7,532 nt of DNA from Firmicutes bacterium UBA1426 (GCA_002329675.1 DCUA01000185.1:1-7532); one strand, 5' to 3'; positions 1 to 6,146 are shown, counted from the stretch's first letter. The notes: a model not told the origin generated them from the sequence alone. Numbers and translations are program-made.

Positions 1-191
1 GAAATCGCTAAATTGGGGGTAGAAACAGCCAGGTGACTACGGCAAAAAATCAAGAAATCGCTAAATTGGGGGTAGAAACAGCCAGATGACTACGGCAAAA
101 AACCAAAAAATCACGGAATAGGGGGTAGAAACACCCTTGCGACTACAGCAGGAAACCAAAAAATCGCTAAAATAGCGGTAGAAGCGGCTGA
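1..191. repeat. 53-base tandem repeat array (three full units plus one partial)
   Basis: Units begin at 1, 54, 107 and 160, a constant 53-base period. Units 1 and 2 differ at 2 of 53 positions. Unit 3 differs from unit 2 at 13 positions. Unit 4 is partial and is cut by the 3' end of the group II intron. The best conserved parts on the plus strand are GGGGGTAGAAAC, GACTAC and the A-rich tail ending CCAA. The period is not a multiple of three and no long frame crosses the array, so it is not a coding repeat. The array probably continues beyond the left edge. Its role is unknown; 53 bases is close to five helical turns, which would place each unit on the same face of the DNA, as in protein-binding iterons (inference). 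Confidence 0.9.
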
Positions 192-258
192 ATCGAGTAG
201 GGGAGATTTTCTCTCCCCTCTCACACCACCGTACATGCCGTTCGGCATACGGCGGTTC
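192..258 (-). ncRNA. Group II intron domains V and VI
   Basis: Domain V (about 258-222) reads GAACCGCCGTATGCCGAACG and continues to GGTGGTGTG. Its arms pair around a CGAA loop, and it carries CGC in place of the AGC triad, as in the O. iheyensis IIC intron. Domain VI (about 221-192) has a seven-pair stem, GGGGAGA with TCTCCCC, closed by GAAAA. The likely branch-point A is at 198, seven bases from the intron 3' end. Both elements look intact, so the ribozyme core appears functional. Confidence 0.88.
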
Positions 259-1540
259 AACATAACTTCAAAGCATGACGCTCATTGTAATAATCAAGAC
301 AACTTATAAGCCCTGCCTTCGCTAATACTTCTTTAGAGATTGCGCGGGCAACGCATGTTTTAGTCACCACCCAATAATAGCGGTCTCCCCAATACGCTGT
401 TTGTTTTGCAAGGTCTTTTCCGATCCCCAGTTTCTGCAATCCCCATTGACGCTTGCTTGGAACTTTCCATTGCTTCCAGATGATTACTCTGAGTCTTGTT
501 CTTAAATGTGCGTCTATTTCTGTCATTACTGTTTTCATAGAACCGAGAGCATAGTAATTAATCCATCCCCTTGTCACCTGATTGATTTTCTTAATCTTGT
601 TCGTGACTGTTCCCGGCATTTTCCTACAGGTTAGTTCTTTTAGTCTGTCTTTGAATTTCTTCACAGAATCCTGATGGGGTCTGCACTTCCATTCTTTTGT
701 TTTGCTGTCCTTGTAAAATCCAAAGCCAAGATACTTCAGCTTTGACGGTCTTGTGATGTGAGTCTTGGTCATGTTGACCTTTAATCCCAGTTTCCTCTGT
801 ATCCAGTCCGATACCGTCCGCATAACTCTTTTGGCACTCGATTCGCTTTTGACCGCTATGACACAGTCATCTGCGTATCTTGTGAACCGGAGTCCTCTTG
901 TCTCCAATTCCTTATCAAGTTCATTCAGCATGATATTTGACAACAGCGGCGACAGATTTCCGCCCTGCGGAGTTCCCAGTTTGGTTTCTTCGTACCCTTC
1001 CGGCGTCATGACCCCTGCTTTCAAGTACTTGCGGATTAGGGATTCTGTATCCCCATCGTTGATAATGTCATGGACCAGGCTCATCAGCTTGTCCTGTGGT
1101 ACGTTATCGAAGAATTTCTCCAGGTCGATATCTACTATCCACTCATATCCCTCGTTTAAATATGCAAGCAGTTGCCTGATTGCCATTTCACAGCTTCGGT
1201 TCGGTCTGAAACCGTAACTCCACTCTGAGAACAAGGGCTCACACATGGGGCTTATCACCTGTACGATACCTTGCTGGAGTACCCTGTCCATTACAGTCGG
1301 GATTCCCAGCTTTCTCACTCCACCGTCCGGTTTGGGGATTTCTACTCTCCTGACCGGCTGTGGTTTGTATTCCCTGCGTCTGATTTGATTCCGGATACTA
1401 TCCCAGTTCTCTTTGATGTAGTCGCCGAGTTCTTCAATCGTTACCTCATCCACTCCTCCTGCACCTTTGTTGGCACAGACTCTTTTGTATGCGGTGTTCA
1501 TGTTGTCTTTGGAAAGTATCTTTTCCAACAGTTCTGACAT
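257..1540 (-). CDS. ltrA: Group II intron-encoded reverse transcriptase/maturase (LtrA family)
   Basis: This 427-residue protein binds its own intron RNA, helps it fold and splice, and copies it into DNA at the target site. The reverse transcriptase domain spans about residues 20-275. Visible motifs are GVDEVT, IPKPDGGVRKLGIP (68-81), FRPNRS (111-116), the DIDLEKFFDNV region, GTPQGGNLSPLLSN (189-202) and the catalytic YADD (222-225). A maturase domain follows at about 290-370 (GWINYY, IIWKQWK). There is no HNH endonuclease domain, and the length matches the short maturases of class IIC. The TGA stop lies at the first bases of domain V, also common in this class. A GGAG sequence lies about 15 bases upstream of the ATG, rather far. 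The frame is intact with all key residues, so the intron may be active. Confidence 0.95.
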   Translation of the reverse strand: MSELLEKILSKDNMNTAYKRVCANKGAGGVDEVTIEELGDYIKENWDSIRNQIRRREYKPQPVRRVEIPKPDGGVRKLGIPTVMDRVLQQGIVQVISPMCEPLFSEWSYGFRPNRSCEMAIRQLLAYLNEGYEWIVDIDLEKFFDNVPQDKLMSLVHDIINDGDTESLIRKYLKAGVMTPEGYEETKLGTPQGGNLSPLLSNIMLNELDKELETRGLRFTRYADDCVIAVKSESSAKRVMRTVSDWIQRKLGLKVNMTKTHITRPSKLKYLGFGFYKDSKTKEWKCRPHQDSVKKFKDRLKELTCRKMPGTVTNKIKKINQVTRGWINYYALGSMKTVMTEIDAHLRTRLRVIIWKQWKVPSKRQWGLQKLGIGKDLAKQTAYWGDRYYWVVTKTCVARAISKEVLAKAGLISCLDYYNERHALKLC

Positions 1541-2043
1541 TGCCTTGTGTGCTTTCTCCTTTTCGTTTCCATGGATTCGCCCTAAGTTGTACAGTACCTG
1601 CTCATTTACGTTTTGCCCTTCCTGCTGTCAGGTATTCCATGGAGCATACATTTGATTACACGGTTACATTGTTCGGCCCTTCAGCAACGCCTATTTCAGA
1701 GCTTTGCCTACTACGGCCTCTGCTGACTTCTCACAGTTCGTTGTTACTACGGCAGAATTGTCGCCTGTGAGACCTCACGGGATAAGCCTGCCAGTCTTTC
1801 CTCGTCTACCTGCCTGATCTACGCACATGGGTTACGGTTGCCTTTAGGACTTCGCTGCATTTTGCCAGCTTATCCGCCATGTACGCCTTCTATCAGGTTT
1901 CTGTCCGTCAGGCTACGATTTCGCTATCCCTTCTTCTCGCCTGTACCTCACAATACAAACCTTGGGAGTCGCTATGGGGTTCGTCGGCAACTACGCCCCT
2001 TGTGGACTTTCACCACAGACTAACGGCATGCCCGTCATACTGT

Positions 2044-2075
2044 AAAAACCGCTCAAGGGCATCCCCCTCAAGCGG
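2044..2075 (-). terminator. Rho-independent terminator (and intron target hairpin)
   Basis: On the minus strand CCGCTTGAGGG pairs with CCCTTGAGCGG over 11 pairs, two of them G-U, around the loop GGATG. TTTTT follows directly. It lies 17 bases past the stop of the small membrane protein gene and should end that transcript. The intron starts after TTTTTACA, as expected for class IIC introns, which recognise terminator stems. Confidence 0.93.
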
Positions 2076-2091
2076 CATATATAAGTATCTA

Positions 2092-2382
2092 TTATCCTTT
2101 CTGTTCGTCCTCTTCCTGATTATCCGTAACAGAAGTCTGCATCTGATCTTGTTCTGATTGTTCGCTCTCTTGAATCGAATTAGTCTGCATCCTCTGATCA
2201 CTCGAACCAGTCACCGGTATCAAAGAAATCGATCCATCTCTCATCGCTACATCCAAACCATAGTTGGCATCTATGATTTCATAAATTACCGCCGCAATTA
2301 ACGATCCAGCAATCGCTAATTTGATGGTTCCACCCTTGCCGGTAAAAATAGACGCTATTCCATTCATCATGCTATTATTCAT
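2092..2382 (-). CDS. Small single-pass membrane protein, unknown function
   Basis: A 96-residue protein I do not recognise. Residues about 20-37 (IKLAIAGSLIAAVIYEII) form one hydrophobic segment that could cross the membrane. It is preceded by a short Lys/Gly-containing stretch, with no clear signal peptidase site. The C-terminal 40 residues are low complexity, rich in Glu, Gln, Ser and Asp, and probably disordered. The ATG overlaps the stop of the upstream DUF6076-like gene by eight bases, so translation is probably coupled; an AAAGG lies about 12 bases upstream. Met5 and Met6 are other possible starts without a better binding site. The shared transcript with the zinc-finger gene suggests a joint role, which remains unknown. 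Confidence 0.72.
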   Translation of the reverse strand: MNNSMMNGIASIFTGKGGTIKLAIAGSLIAAVIYEIIDANYGLDVAMRDGSISLIPVTGSSDQRMQTNSIQESEQSEQDQMQTSVTDNQEEDEQKG

Positions 2383-3439
2383 TATAAGACCTACCTTTCT
2401 CTCGTCTGATGCTATTTAACCATGCCTGATATTCTGTTTTTGACAGCTCCCCACTCAAAACGCTGTCTCGTTTTCCAGGAGACTCAATTTGTAGCATGCG
2501 TAGAAGCTCATCAACTTCTCCCGCTGCTTCTGGATTTCTGCGTTTATCGTTATATAAACGACAATAAGCATTCTTTTCCATTTTCTTTAGTTCATCGCCT
2601 TTCACCTTTGATCGATACACAACCTGCGGATAGTAGTCGTTACATGTACGCCCAGGATTCTGCGGTGAGGGGAATGGACAATATTTCGCACTATTCCGCT
2701 TAGCGGTAAAAAACTTATGGCACTCTGGATTATGGCATCGAACCACTTTAGTGGCAGCTTCAGTCAGATGTGAAAACTCAAAAACCGCCATCGCAAGAAA
2801 GCTGCTGATAACATATTGGTAAGTAAATTCTTCTCGATCAGAATCATAAATCGTGTGCATTTCAATACCCGGAACTACATCGGAATTATGCAATAGCTTA
2901 CATCTTTCATCAAATGCTGCTCGTTCTTCCGGACTGGCTGTGCCAGATTTCACTGCCGCCATACCAATAAATAACGCACGTGCATTGCATAGGTCAATAA
3001 TATAATTGTTATAACAAAGCCGTAGAAAATTGCCAACTGTATCAAAACCAATTTCTATTTCAAGCATATCGTTCATAGCAGCACGAACTCTTTCTTCATA
3101 TAGAAATCGTGTTGCCGTCTTCGAATCCAGTGCTCGGCAACGTTCCATACAGCGAACAAAACTTCCCTGAGCAAGACGCTGCGCCGGAATAAAATCATCA
3201 TAGAGAAGAGCCTCAAGGATATAATGCTCTGCAGCCTCGATCTCATCCTGCGTGAGAATGTTATCTTTCATCGGGCAATAATTGATGCAGTTCCGAAGTA
3301 TTCTGGTAATATTATCAAGTGTCTCACCTTGAAATATCCTGCACAACAAATCGCCAACAGGATATTTCGTCATCATCGATCCCCTTGTAAATATGTTCAT
3401 ACCGTTCTCGTAAGAAATGATCAGACCATTCACTCGCAT
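2375..3439 (-). CDS. DUF6076-like protein with C-terminal zinc finger
   Basis: A 354-residue protein of unknown function. Residues 1-230 look mostly helical and resemble nothing I can name. A four-cysteine finger follows: C235-x4-C240, C254 and C266, in the context CHNPECHKFFTAKRNSAKYC. This is the layout of CGNR/DUF6076-type fingers in Clostridia. The next stretch is basic (KVKGDELKKMEKNAYCRLYN), which would fit nucleic acid binding. The frame is open for 25 more codons to 3514, but I chose the ATG at 3439. It has AAAGGAG about eight bases upstream, and the promoter places the transcript start near 3513. It is first in a two-gene unit. The family assignment is from memory of the finger pattern and is moderate in certainty; the gene itself is secure. 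Confidence 0.82.
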   Translation of the reverse strand: MRVNGLIISYENGMNIFTRGSMMTKYPVGDLLCRIFQGETLDNITRILRNCINYCPMKDNILTQDEIEAAEHYILEALLYDDFIPAQRLAQGSFVRCMERCRALDSKTATRFLYEERVRAAMNDMLEIEIGFDTVGNFLRLCYNNYIIDLCNARALFIGMAAVKSGTASPEERAAFDERCKLLHNSDVVPGIEMHTIYDSDREEFTYQYVISSFLAMAVFEFSHLTEAATKVVRCHNPECHKFFTAKRNSAKYCPFPSPQNPGRTCNDYYPQVVYRSKVKGDELKKMEKNAYCRLYNDKRRNPEAAGEVDELLRMLQIESPGKRDSVLSGELSKTEYQAWLNSIRREKGRSYNE

Positions 3440-3519
3440 ATTCCTTCTCCTTTCTTCTGGCTGGATTCGGTGGCTAACCGACTTTCGCTCAGATGATATG
3501 ATCGCTAACGTCAATTTAT

Positions 3520-3547
3520 ATTATAGAGAAAATCCTTTATTTTACAA
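3520..3547 (-). promoter_or_regulatory. Sigma-A-type promoter of the DUF6076-like gene
   Basis: On the minus strand TTGTAA (3547-3542), a 16-base spacer and a perfect TATAAT (3525-3520). An AT-rich stretch lies just upstream (about 3550-3620) and could act as an UP element. Transcription would start near 3513, leaving a leader of about 75 bases before the ATG at 3439. This supports that start over the longer frame. Confidence 0.65.
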
Positions 3548-3638
3548 TCCTTTTCGTTACATCTATTTAAGTCATATTAAAACTTAATTTTATGATTTCT
3601 AACAATGTGTAGGAATTAATAATTCTTAATACTCTCTG

Positions 3639-4622
3639 TCAACGTTCCGAATTTACCGCCTTTCCAAAATACATTTTCAATGCTTTCTCCATGATTTCAG
3701 AAGCATCTGCTTCTCCAACATCCGCCAGATACGCATCGTAAACTTCTGCGTCGATCCATATCTTGACCGTCTTCTTTTCAGCCCTGGACTTTTCGTGGCA
3801 TCGGAACACAGCCTCTGCTGTCTCCTGGTCAATCTTCCCGGTCTGTTTCCGAAGCTGCTCCGCCTGCTTGGGGCGAATCTTCTTGCCTTCCTGCTCTGCA
3901 ACCTGACAGATCAAATTCTGCTCTTCTTCGTTCAGATAGGAGAGATGAACTGCCGCCATAAAGGGTAGCCTGCCATCATCCACCTGCTCCTTAAACTCCG
4001 AGATCAGATGATTCAGGCGCATCAGCCGGGAGACAGAACTTCCTGACAGTTCATATTCCTTTCCAACGCTATCTCTGCTCCTTAACTTGTGGTCACTGTG
4101 ACCACAAGTTGATTTCTGTGGTGCGCCTTCCAGAGCAGCAATCTCTTTCACAATGTCATTCCGTTTCCCCTGACAGGAGATCTTCTCATGCCGTTCCTTC
4201 AGCACTGCTGCCTTTTCTGACGGCAGGAGATCCGTAAAGGACCGCTGGATCAGGTTCGTCTCAATCACATAGACATACGCCTCTTCCTCTGTCAGCTTAT
4301 CCTTCACGATAGCAGGAATCTCTTTCAGCCCCGCCATTCTGGCAGCGTTTGCCCGGTTGTGTCCGGCCAGCATCTCAAATCCCGTCTTTGTGCGTCTTAC
4401 GATCACCGGATTCAGAACTCCATGCTCCCGGATACTCTGCACCATGTCATCCAGGGGTTCTCCCTCATACAACCGGAAGGGATGGTCATGAAACGGCGTG
4501 ATCTTATCAATGGAAATTTGCAGAATACCATTTTCAGACACAGCCTTATCTACTGCAATGTCCTCCGTCAGTAAATCTAAAGCATCCTGAAACACCTTTC
4601 TCTTTGGGCTATTAGTCTTCAT
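3639..4622 (-). CDS. parB: ParB/Spo0J-family partition protein
   Basis: A 327-residue centromere-binding partner of the adjacent ParA. The ParB N-terminal nuclease-like/CTP-binding domain covers about residues 35-130. It has AGHNRANAARMAGLKEIPAIV near 86-106 (counterpart of the GERRxxA box) and ETNLIQRSF at 121-129. A helix-turn-helix region follows at about 185-215 (YELSGSSVSRLMRLN). The C-terminus, KTVKIWIDAEVYDAYL onward, resembles a ribbon-helix-helix dimer module. The frame extends to 4682, but I chose the ATG at 4622. It has GGGAGG about nine bases upstream and overlaps the parA stop by 11 bases, typical of coupled parAB genes. A 27-base palindrome lies inside the gene, in the codons for the linker before the helix-turn-helix. 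I see no terminator between its stop and 3547. Confidence 0.93.
   Translation of the reverse strand: MKTNSPKRKVFQDALDLLTEDIAVDKAVSENGILQISIDKITPFHDHPFRLYEGEPLDDMVQSIREHGVLNPVIVRRTKTGFEMLAGHNRANAARMAGLKEIPAIVKDKLTEEEAYVYVIETNLIQRSFTDLLPSEKAAVLKERHEKISCQGKRNDIVKEIAALEGAPQKSTCGHSDHKLRSRDSVGKEYELSGSSVSRLMRLNHLISEFKEQVDDGRLPFMAAVHLSYLNEEEQNLICQVAEQEGKKIRPKQAEQLRKQTGKIDQETAEAVFRCHEKSRAEKKTVKIWIDAEVYDAYLADVGEADASEIMEKALKMYFGKAVNSER
4084..4110. promoter_or_regulatory. 27-base palindrome inside parB, candidate parS
   Basis: AACTTGTGGTCAC, one central T, then GTGACCACAAGTT: 13-base arms that are perfect reverse complements. Such length by chance is very unlikely. The site lies in codons for residues 172-180 (TCGHSDHKL), between the N-terminal domain and the helix-turn-helix of ParB, a part that is usually variable. 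In Bacillus subtilis a main parS site also lies within the ParB homologue gene (established). That this is the binding site of this ParB is inference; the sequence differs from the canonical TGTTNCACGTGAAACA. Confidence 0.6.
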
Positions 4623-5397
4623 AACCTGCCACCTCCCTTGCCAGGCTCCGGTACATCTCGCACGCCTTGCTTCCCGGCGCATATTCCACCAACGGCTTAC
4701 TGTAATAAATGGACTCTCCCACCTTGACTGTATTCGGGATCACGCTCTCAAAGATCCGGATTTTCCCTTCAAACACCTCCATCACCTGTTCCGTGATCAC
4801 TTTGCAGAGATTTGTTCTGGCGTCACACATTGTCAACAAGATCCCTGCAATCTGAAGCCTCTCATTCAGCCTACTCCGTACTTTTCTCACTGTCCGGATA
4901 AAATCCTGAAGCCCCATCATAGCCAGGAGCTGCGGATTGACGGTAATGATTACTTCATCTGCCGCAGCCAGCGCATTGATGGTCAACGACCCCAGCGAAG
5001 GACACGTATCCACTATCACAAAGTCATACTGATCCCTAAGCGGTTCCAGGATGTTCGCCAGCATCCTCTCAGCCCCCATCTCTATCCGCAGCCTGCTGTC
5101 CACAGCAGACAGCACCATGGATGACGGAATAAAATCCACACCATTTCTTTTCTGAATAAACTCTACCGGTTCCGGCAGTTCTTCATCCTCCAGCTGATCC
5201 ATCATCAGATGCCCGATGGTCAGCGGCACCGCCGCCGGATCCTCGATCCCAAAACAGGTGGAAAGATTGGCCTGGCTGTCAAAATCCACTGCCAGAACCT
5301 TCTTCCCCATCTCTGCCAGACAATACGCCAGATTCCAGGAGCTGGCAGTCTTGCCAACTCCCCCTTTAAATGATCCGCACATCATAATCTTACCCAT
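4612..5397 (-). CDS. parA: ParA-family partition ATPase
   Basis: A 261-residue ATPase that moves or positions DNA by binding ParB-loaded centromeres and coating DNA in its ATP form. The deviant Walker A motif KGGVGKTASS is at residues 11-20, with the signature Lys at 11. The A' motif DFDSQANLS follows at 38-46, and Walker B is FVIVDTCPSLG (126-136). The length fits the small ParA/Soj type without an N-terminal DNA-binding domain. The ATG has GAGGAGG ending about 10 bases upstream; a nearer ATG is out of frame. It lies 34 bases after symE and overlaps parB, so the three form one operon. All ATPase motifs appear intact. Confidence 0.95.
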   Translation of the reverse strand: MGKIMMCGSFKGGVGKTASSWNLAYCLAEMGKKVLAVDFDSQANLSTCFGIEDPAAVPLTIGHLMMDQLEDEELPEPVEFIQKRNGVDFIPSSMVLSAVDSRLRIEMGAERMLANILEPLRDQYDFVIVDTCPSLGSLTINALAAADEVIITVNPQLLAMMGLQDFIRTVRKVRSRLNERLQIAGILLTMCDARTNLCKVITEQVMEVFEGKIRIFESVIPNTVKVGESIYYSKPLVEYAPGSKACEMYRSLAREVAGYED

Positions 5398-5431
5398 ATC
5401 TTCATTGCCTCCTCTAATTTTCTTATCATTC

Positions 5432-5677
5432 TCAGTTTCCGTATTTCTTTACGCCTTCCGCAACCATCTGGCTCACTCCGGTGATCGCCTGTTTCTCATC
5501 GGCTTCAGCCTTGGAAATCACCAGTTTTCCATCCTCACACTTCACCACAATCGCATCATCAATCTCGAATCCCCAGTCCTTCAGCCACTGTCCCTTCAGC
5601 ATGATAGACGGGATCGTCTTATACTGATAACCGCTCTGTCCACAGACCTTCATATTTCTTACACTCTTCTTTGCCAT
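5432..5677 (-). CDS. SymE-family / AbrB-fold protein
   Basis: An 81-residue protein. The core YQYKTIPSIMLKGQWLKDWGFEIDDAIVVKCEDGKLVIS (about 17-55) follows the SymE pattern: proline, hydrophobic-x-LKG-x-WL, GF, then a strand pair ending LVI. This is a swapped-hairpin AbrB-like fold. Escherichia coli SymE is an SOS-induced, nucleoid-associated protein with toxic activity, controlled by the antisense RNA SymR (established). Here it leads the parAB operon, so a DNA-binding or regulatory role in partition is at least as likely as toxicity (inference). The N-terminus is basic (AKKSVRNMK). AAAGGAG lies about nine bases before the ATG. I saw no convincing antisense RNA promoter. The family match is good; the function is open. 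Confidence 0.85.
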   Translation of the reverse strand: MAKKSVRNMKVCGQSGYQYKTIPSIMLKGQWLKDWGFEIDDAIVVKCEDGKLVISKAEADEKQAITGVSQMVAEGVKKYGN

Positions 5678-5802
5678 AGAATTGACTCCTTTCAGATTTG
5701 ATCAGACCTTAGAATTATTACAGACTTGCCTTCGTCACCATTTTTCAATTCTCTCTGCCCAACGGCACCTCCTCCTCGAAGTTTCGACCACGCACCCAAC
5801 GC
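5678..5802 (-). promoter_or_regulatory. Leader region of the symE-parA-parB operon
   Basis: About 125 bases between the upstream terminator and the symE start. It holds a 12-base palindrome, TCGAA-GT-TTCGA (5776-5787), a possible operator. Just after it is a purine block GAGGAGGAGGTG (5777-5766 on the minus strand) that looks like a ribosome binding site but has no ORF longer than a few codons behind it. A TAATAA element (5720-5715) with TG nearby could be a -10 box. The only good -35-like hexamer, TTGAAA, is about 22 bases upstream of it, too far. A promoter must exist here if the terminator works, but I cannot fix it. Confidence 0.4.
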
Positions 5803-5845
5803 AAAAAAGCTGCTGACACGTTTTTCTCTAACGCATCAACAGCTT
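5803..5845 (-). terminator. Rho-independent terminator
   Basis: On the minus strand AAGCTGTTGATGCG pairs with CGTGTCAGCAGCTT over 14 positions, three of them G-U, around an 11-base loop. The transcript then continues with T residues, TTTTTT in total (5808-5803). It probably ends the transcript of the three upstream genes and separates it from the symE-parAB operon. Because it precedes symE by about 125 bases, it could also act as an attenuator (inference). Confidence 0.85.
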
Positions 5846-5889
5846 CTCAACTTCGATTCCGTATACTATTTTCAATGGCAGATAGGCTT

Positions 5890-6027
5890 CTATTCCGCTT
5901 TTTCCTTATCCCTGATTCTACGGTGATCCTCCATATCTATACCGATCTTTACCGTAGTGTCAGGTTTTCGTTTGCCCAAGAGGCACACAGTCTCCACATG
6001 GCACGAGGAAATGATTTTGATATACAT
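5890..6027 (-). pseudogene. Short HVETV-motif fragment, possibly a RumA-type methyltransferase tail relic
   Basis: A 45-codon frame, MYIKIISSCHVETVCLLGKR then KPDTTVKIGIDMEDHRR, ending at TAG. HVETV-x-LL near the C-terminus is typical of the RumA-type 23S rRNA uracil methyltransferases. The same motif heads short tails found in Clostridial mobile elements (from memory). No catalytic part of such an enzyme is present upstream. The frame is open from about 6110 and reads through the ATG at 6027, where GGAGG is only about two bases upstream, too close for a good binding site. It sits 45 bases before a terminator. It may be a relic, a small real gene, or chance; I favour a relic. Confidence 0.35.
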
Positions 6028-6146
6028 TTCCTCCGCCTGTTCGTAAAATGCCGCCCCAGTACCATATCGACTAATTTTCAGCTGATAGGGTTCGTGGGAA
6101 CATGTCAGCTAAAGACGAATGTAAAAATACCTGCATCGTTTCAAAA
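6028..6146 (-). other. Non-coding stretch with a nested hairpin
   Basis: The stretch after the stop of the 128-residue gene has no start with a ribosome binding site. It contains a two-step hairpin at 6080-6110: AGCTGA, CAT, GTTC, loop CCAC, GAAC, CCTA, TCAGCT on the minus strand. No T-run follows, so it is not a simple terminator. Its role is unknown. Confidence 0.45.

Larger units (their letters stand above)
192..2040 (-). mobile_element. Group II intron, class IIC, apparently full length
   Basis: A self-splicing retroelement of about 1.85 kb. The 5' end reads GTATGACGGGCATGCCG, followed by a GTGAAAGTCCAC segment. This matches the layout I recall for the start of the Oceanobacillus iheyensis IIC intron (GUGUG...GGCAUG...GGUGAGAGUCC). 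The domain I-IV ribozyme part occupies about 1541-2040, the maturase gene lies at 257-1540, and domains V and VI are at 192-258. The 3' end reads CTACTCGAT, typical of bacterial introns; it could be one base further left. The intron begins eight bases after the stem of a Rho-independent terminator, the hallmark target of class IIC. The 5' GTATG departs slightly from the GTGYG consensus. EBS/IBS pairings were not resolved by eye. Confidence 0.9.

Noticed and set aside
158..177. Weak terminator-like hairpin CGCTA-AAA-TAGCG with an A6 tract
   Set aside because: The stem is only five pairs and is not kept in the other repeat units, so it is probably chance variation in the array.
1..191. CRISPR array or integron attC array
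   Set aside because: The repeats are directly adjacent with no unique spacers, and there are no attC-type core sites or integrase.
765..1770. Plus-strand open frames across the maturase gene and ribozyme domains
   Set aside because: They lie opposite the intact reverse transcriptase or the structured intron RNA, have no ribosome binding sites and show no family features.
1838..2157. Plus-strand frames over the intron 5' end
   Set aside because: They overlap the conserved ribozyme start and the terminator hairpin, and the composition is not protein-like.
3508..3513. TTGACG as a -35 box nearer the DUF6076-like gene
   Set aside because: No acceptable -10 box lies 15-19 bases downstream, while TTGTAA-16-TATAAT is much better.
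3440..3514. Longer start for the DUF6076-like protein
   Set aside because: The predicted transcript start is near 3513, and a strong AAAGGAG precedes the ATG at 3439.
3677..3901. 74-residue minus-strand frame within parB
   Set aside because: It is a shifted-frame shadow of parB with an arginine/serine-biased composition.
4623..4682. Longer start for ParB
   Set aside because: The added residues (MRREARRARCTG) overlap parA deeply. The ATG at 4622 has GGGAGG at the right distance, and ParB families begin there.
5702..5780. Tiny leader peptides (TTG or ATG starts, 5-7 codons) before symE
   Set aside because: The frames are too short and the ribosome-binding-like block is poorly spaced; there is no attenuation pattern in the codons.
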